Below, piece by piece: positions 5,535 to 5,901 of a stretch of 5,901 nt of DNA. Positions within the stretch are counted from its first letter, which is position 1. Every line of letters starts with the position of its first letter. The position numbers and the translations under genes were made by a program. Source of the stretch: an uncultured Flavobacteriales bacterium (GTDB lineage: Bacteria; Bacteroidota; Bacteroidia; Flavobacteriales_D; Crocinitomicaceae); the NCBI GenBank assembly GCA_903899795.1, contig CAIUKX010000389.1, forward strand, positions 1-5,901, in the 5' to 3' direction. The notes beneath the pieces are model-generated. The model was given only the letters and a program-made list of their open reading frames with translations. It did not search any database and was not told where the DNA came from.

Positions 5535-5901
5535 ATGATGAGAATACATAAAATATTCCCAGCAGTTGTTTCGGCAATTGTCTCTATTGCCATAATCAGC
5601 TCTTGTGCTACTGGTAATGGTGATGATAGCAATTCGTCTACTGAAAAAAATCAAACGAAAAATGGCACGTCCGACACAGGGAAGTCAATTGCAAATGGCG
5701 TTCAAAGTGATTCGAAAAAAATCACCTACAATTTTTATATCGATAATTCAGGTAGCATGAATTTTTTCATTGCTAAAAACGGTAAATCACAAACTCAGTA
5801 TCAGTCCTGTATTGAAGATTTTATTTATAAAGTTTTCGATAAACAGAATGTTAAAAGACAGAATGTATACAATTTTCTGGCATTTGCAACTTCAATCCAG
5901 T
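5535..5901 (+). CDS. Lipoprotein with von Willebrand factor A (VWA) motif, 3' end cut off
   Basis: The frame is open from ATG 5535 to the window end (122 residues visible, no stop). It starts with a lipoprotein signal: MMRIHK, hydrophobic core (IFPAVVSAIVSIAI) and lipobox ISSC, with Cys24. A polar Ser/Asn/Thr/Lys-rich linker follows (25-62). Then comes ITYNFYIDNSGSMNFF, which carries the MIDAS metal-binding motif DxSxS (Asp70, Ser72, Ser74) at the end of the first beta strand of a VWA domain. The next segment (YQSCIEDFIYKVFD) fits the first helix. VWA domains bind divalent metal and protein partners, so this is probably an envelope protein-interaction factor; the partner is unknown. An adjacent ATG at 5538 is an equivalent start. 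Confidence 0.85.
   Translation, partial: MMRIHKIFPAVVSAIVSIAIISSCATGNGDDSNSSTEKNQTKNGTSDTGKSIANGVQSDSKKITYNFYIDNSGSMNFFIAKNGKSQTQYQSCIEDFIYKVFDKQNVKRQNVYNFLAFATSIQ

Noticed and set aside
5530..5538. Met-Arg-stop mini-ORF (ATGAGATGA) overlapping the start of the VWA lipoprotein
   Set aside because: It could act as a coupling uORF, but such a short overlap easily arises by chance in ATG-rich sequence.
1..5901. CRISPR array, tRNA or rRNA gene
   Set aside because: No regularly spaced repeats of adequate length and no cloverleaf or rRNA-like sequence were seen.

Overview
The window looks like accessory DNA of a Bacteroidota bacterium, most like the Sphingobacteriales/Chitinophagales type. The evidence is an integrase of the Bacteroidota arm-binding/SAM-like/catalytic layout, two lipoproteins with 'SC' lipoboxes, A-rich start regions without clear Shine-Dalgarno sequences, and one candidate promoter that fits the TTG...TAnnTTTG pattern. 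I infer a mobile or formerly mobile island. Neither boundary is proven from the sequence.

Left part (1-2141), minus strand. A compact operon reads from right to left: a 96-aa protein of unknown function, a tyrosine recombinase (best start 1667), and a 90-aa acidic protein of unknown function. Beyond its 3' end, the window edge carries three GCACTAAA repeats that could be integrase arm sites or part of an attachment site. A perfect inverted repeat sits 2 nt ahead of the first gene. Next to the right is a minus-strand gene for a zinc-ribbon plus helix-turn-helix protein related to the N-terminus of IS1595-type transposases, without a DDE nuclease domain. It has its own hairpin terminator and a plausible promoter.

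Middle part (2847-4333), plus strand. Three ORFs diverge from the zinc-ribbon gene. The first is a 156-aa ORF of doubtful second half. The second has a Lys/Thr/Asn/Ser-rich basic tail followed by an unrecognised globular domain. The third is a 79-aa protein with a C-terminal motif (LD..QLAR.EL.NRGLD..GKW.GW) that I recall from Bacteroidota mobile elements. DNA from about 3050 to 3610 is strikingly poor in G on the coding strand. A GC-rich motif (CCCCCCRCCGGAG) occurs once on each side of this block, and unusual repeats lie just downstream.

Right part (4621-5901). Two lipoprotein genes are divergent. A minus-strand gene encodes a probably OB-fold-like envelope protein. A plus-strand gene, cut off by the window end, encodes a lipoprotein with a von Willebrand A (DxSxS) motif. 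Their shared 284-bp spacer contains a perfect 16-bp palindrome.

I do not recognise a known defence, toxin-antitoxin or secretion system here. The least explained unit is the block formed by the zinc-ribbon protein and the three divergent ORFs, with its flanking repeats.
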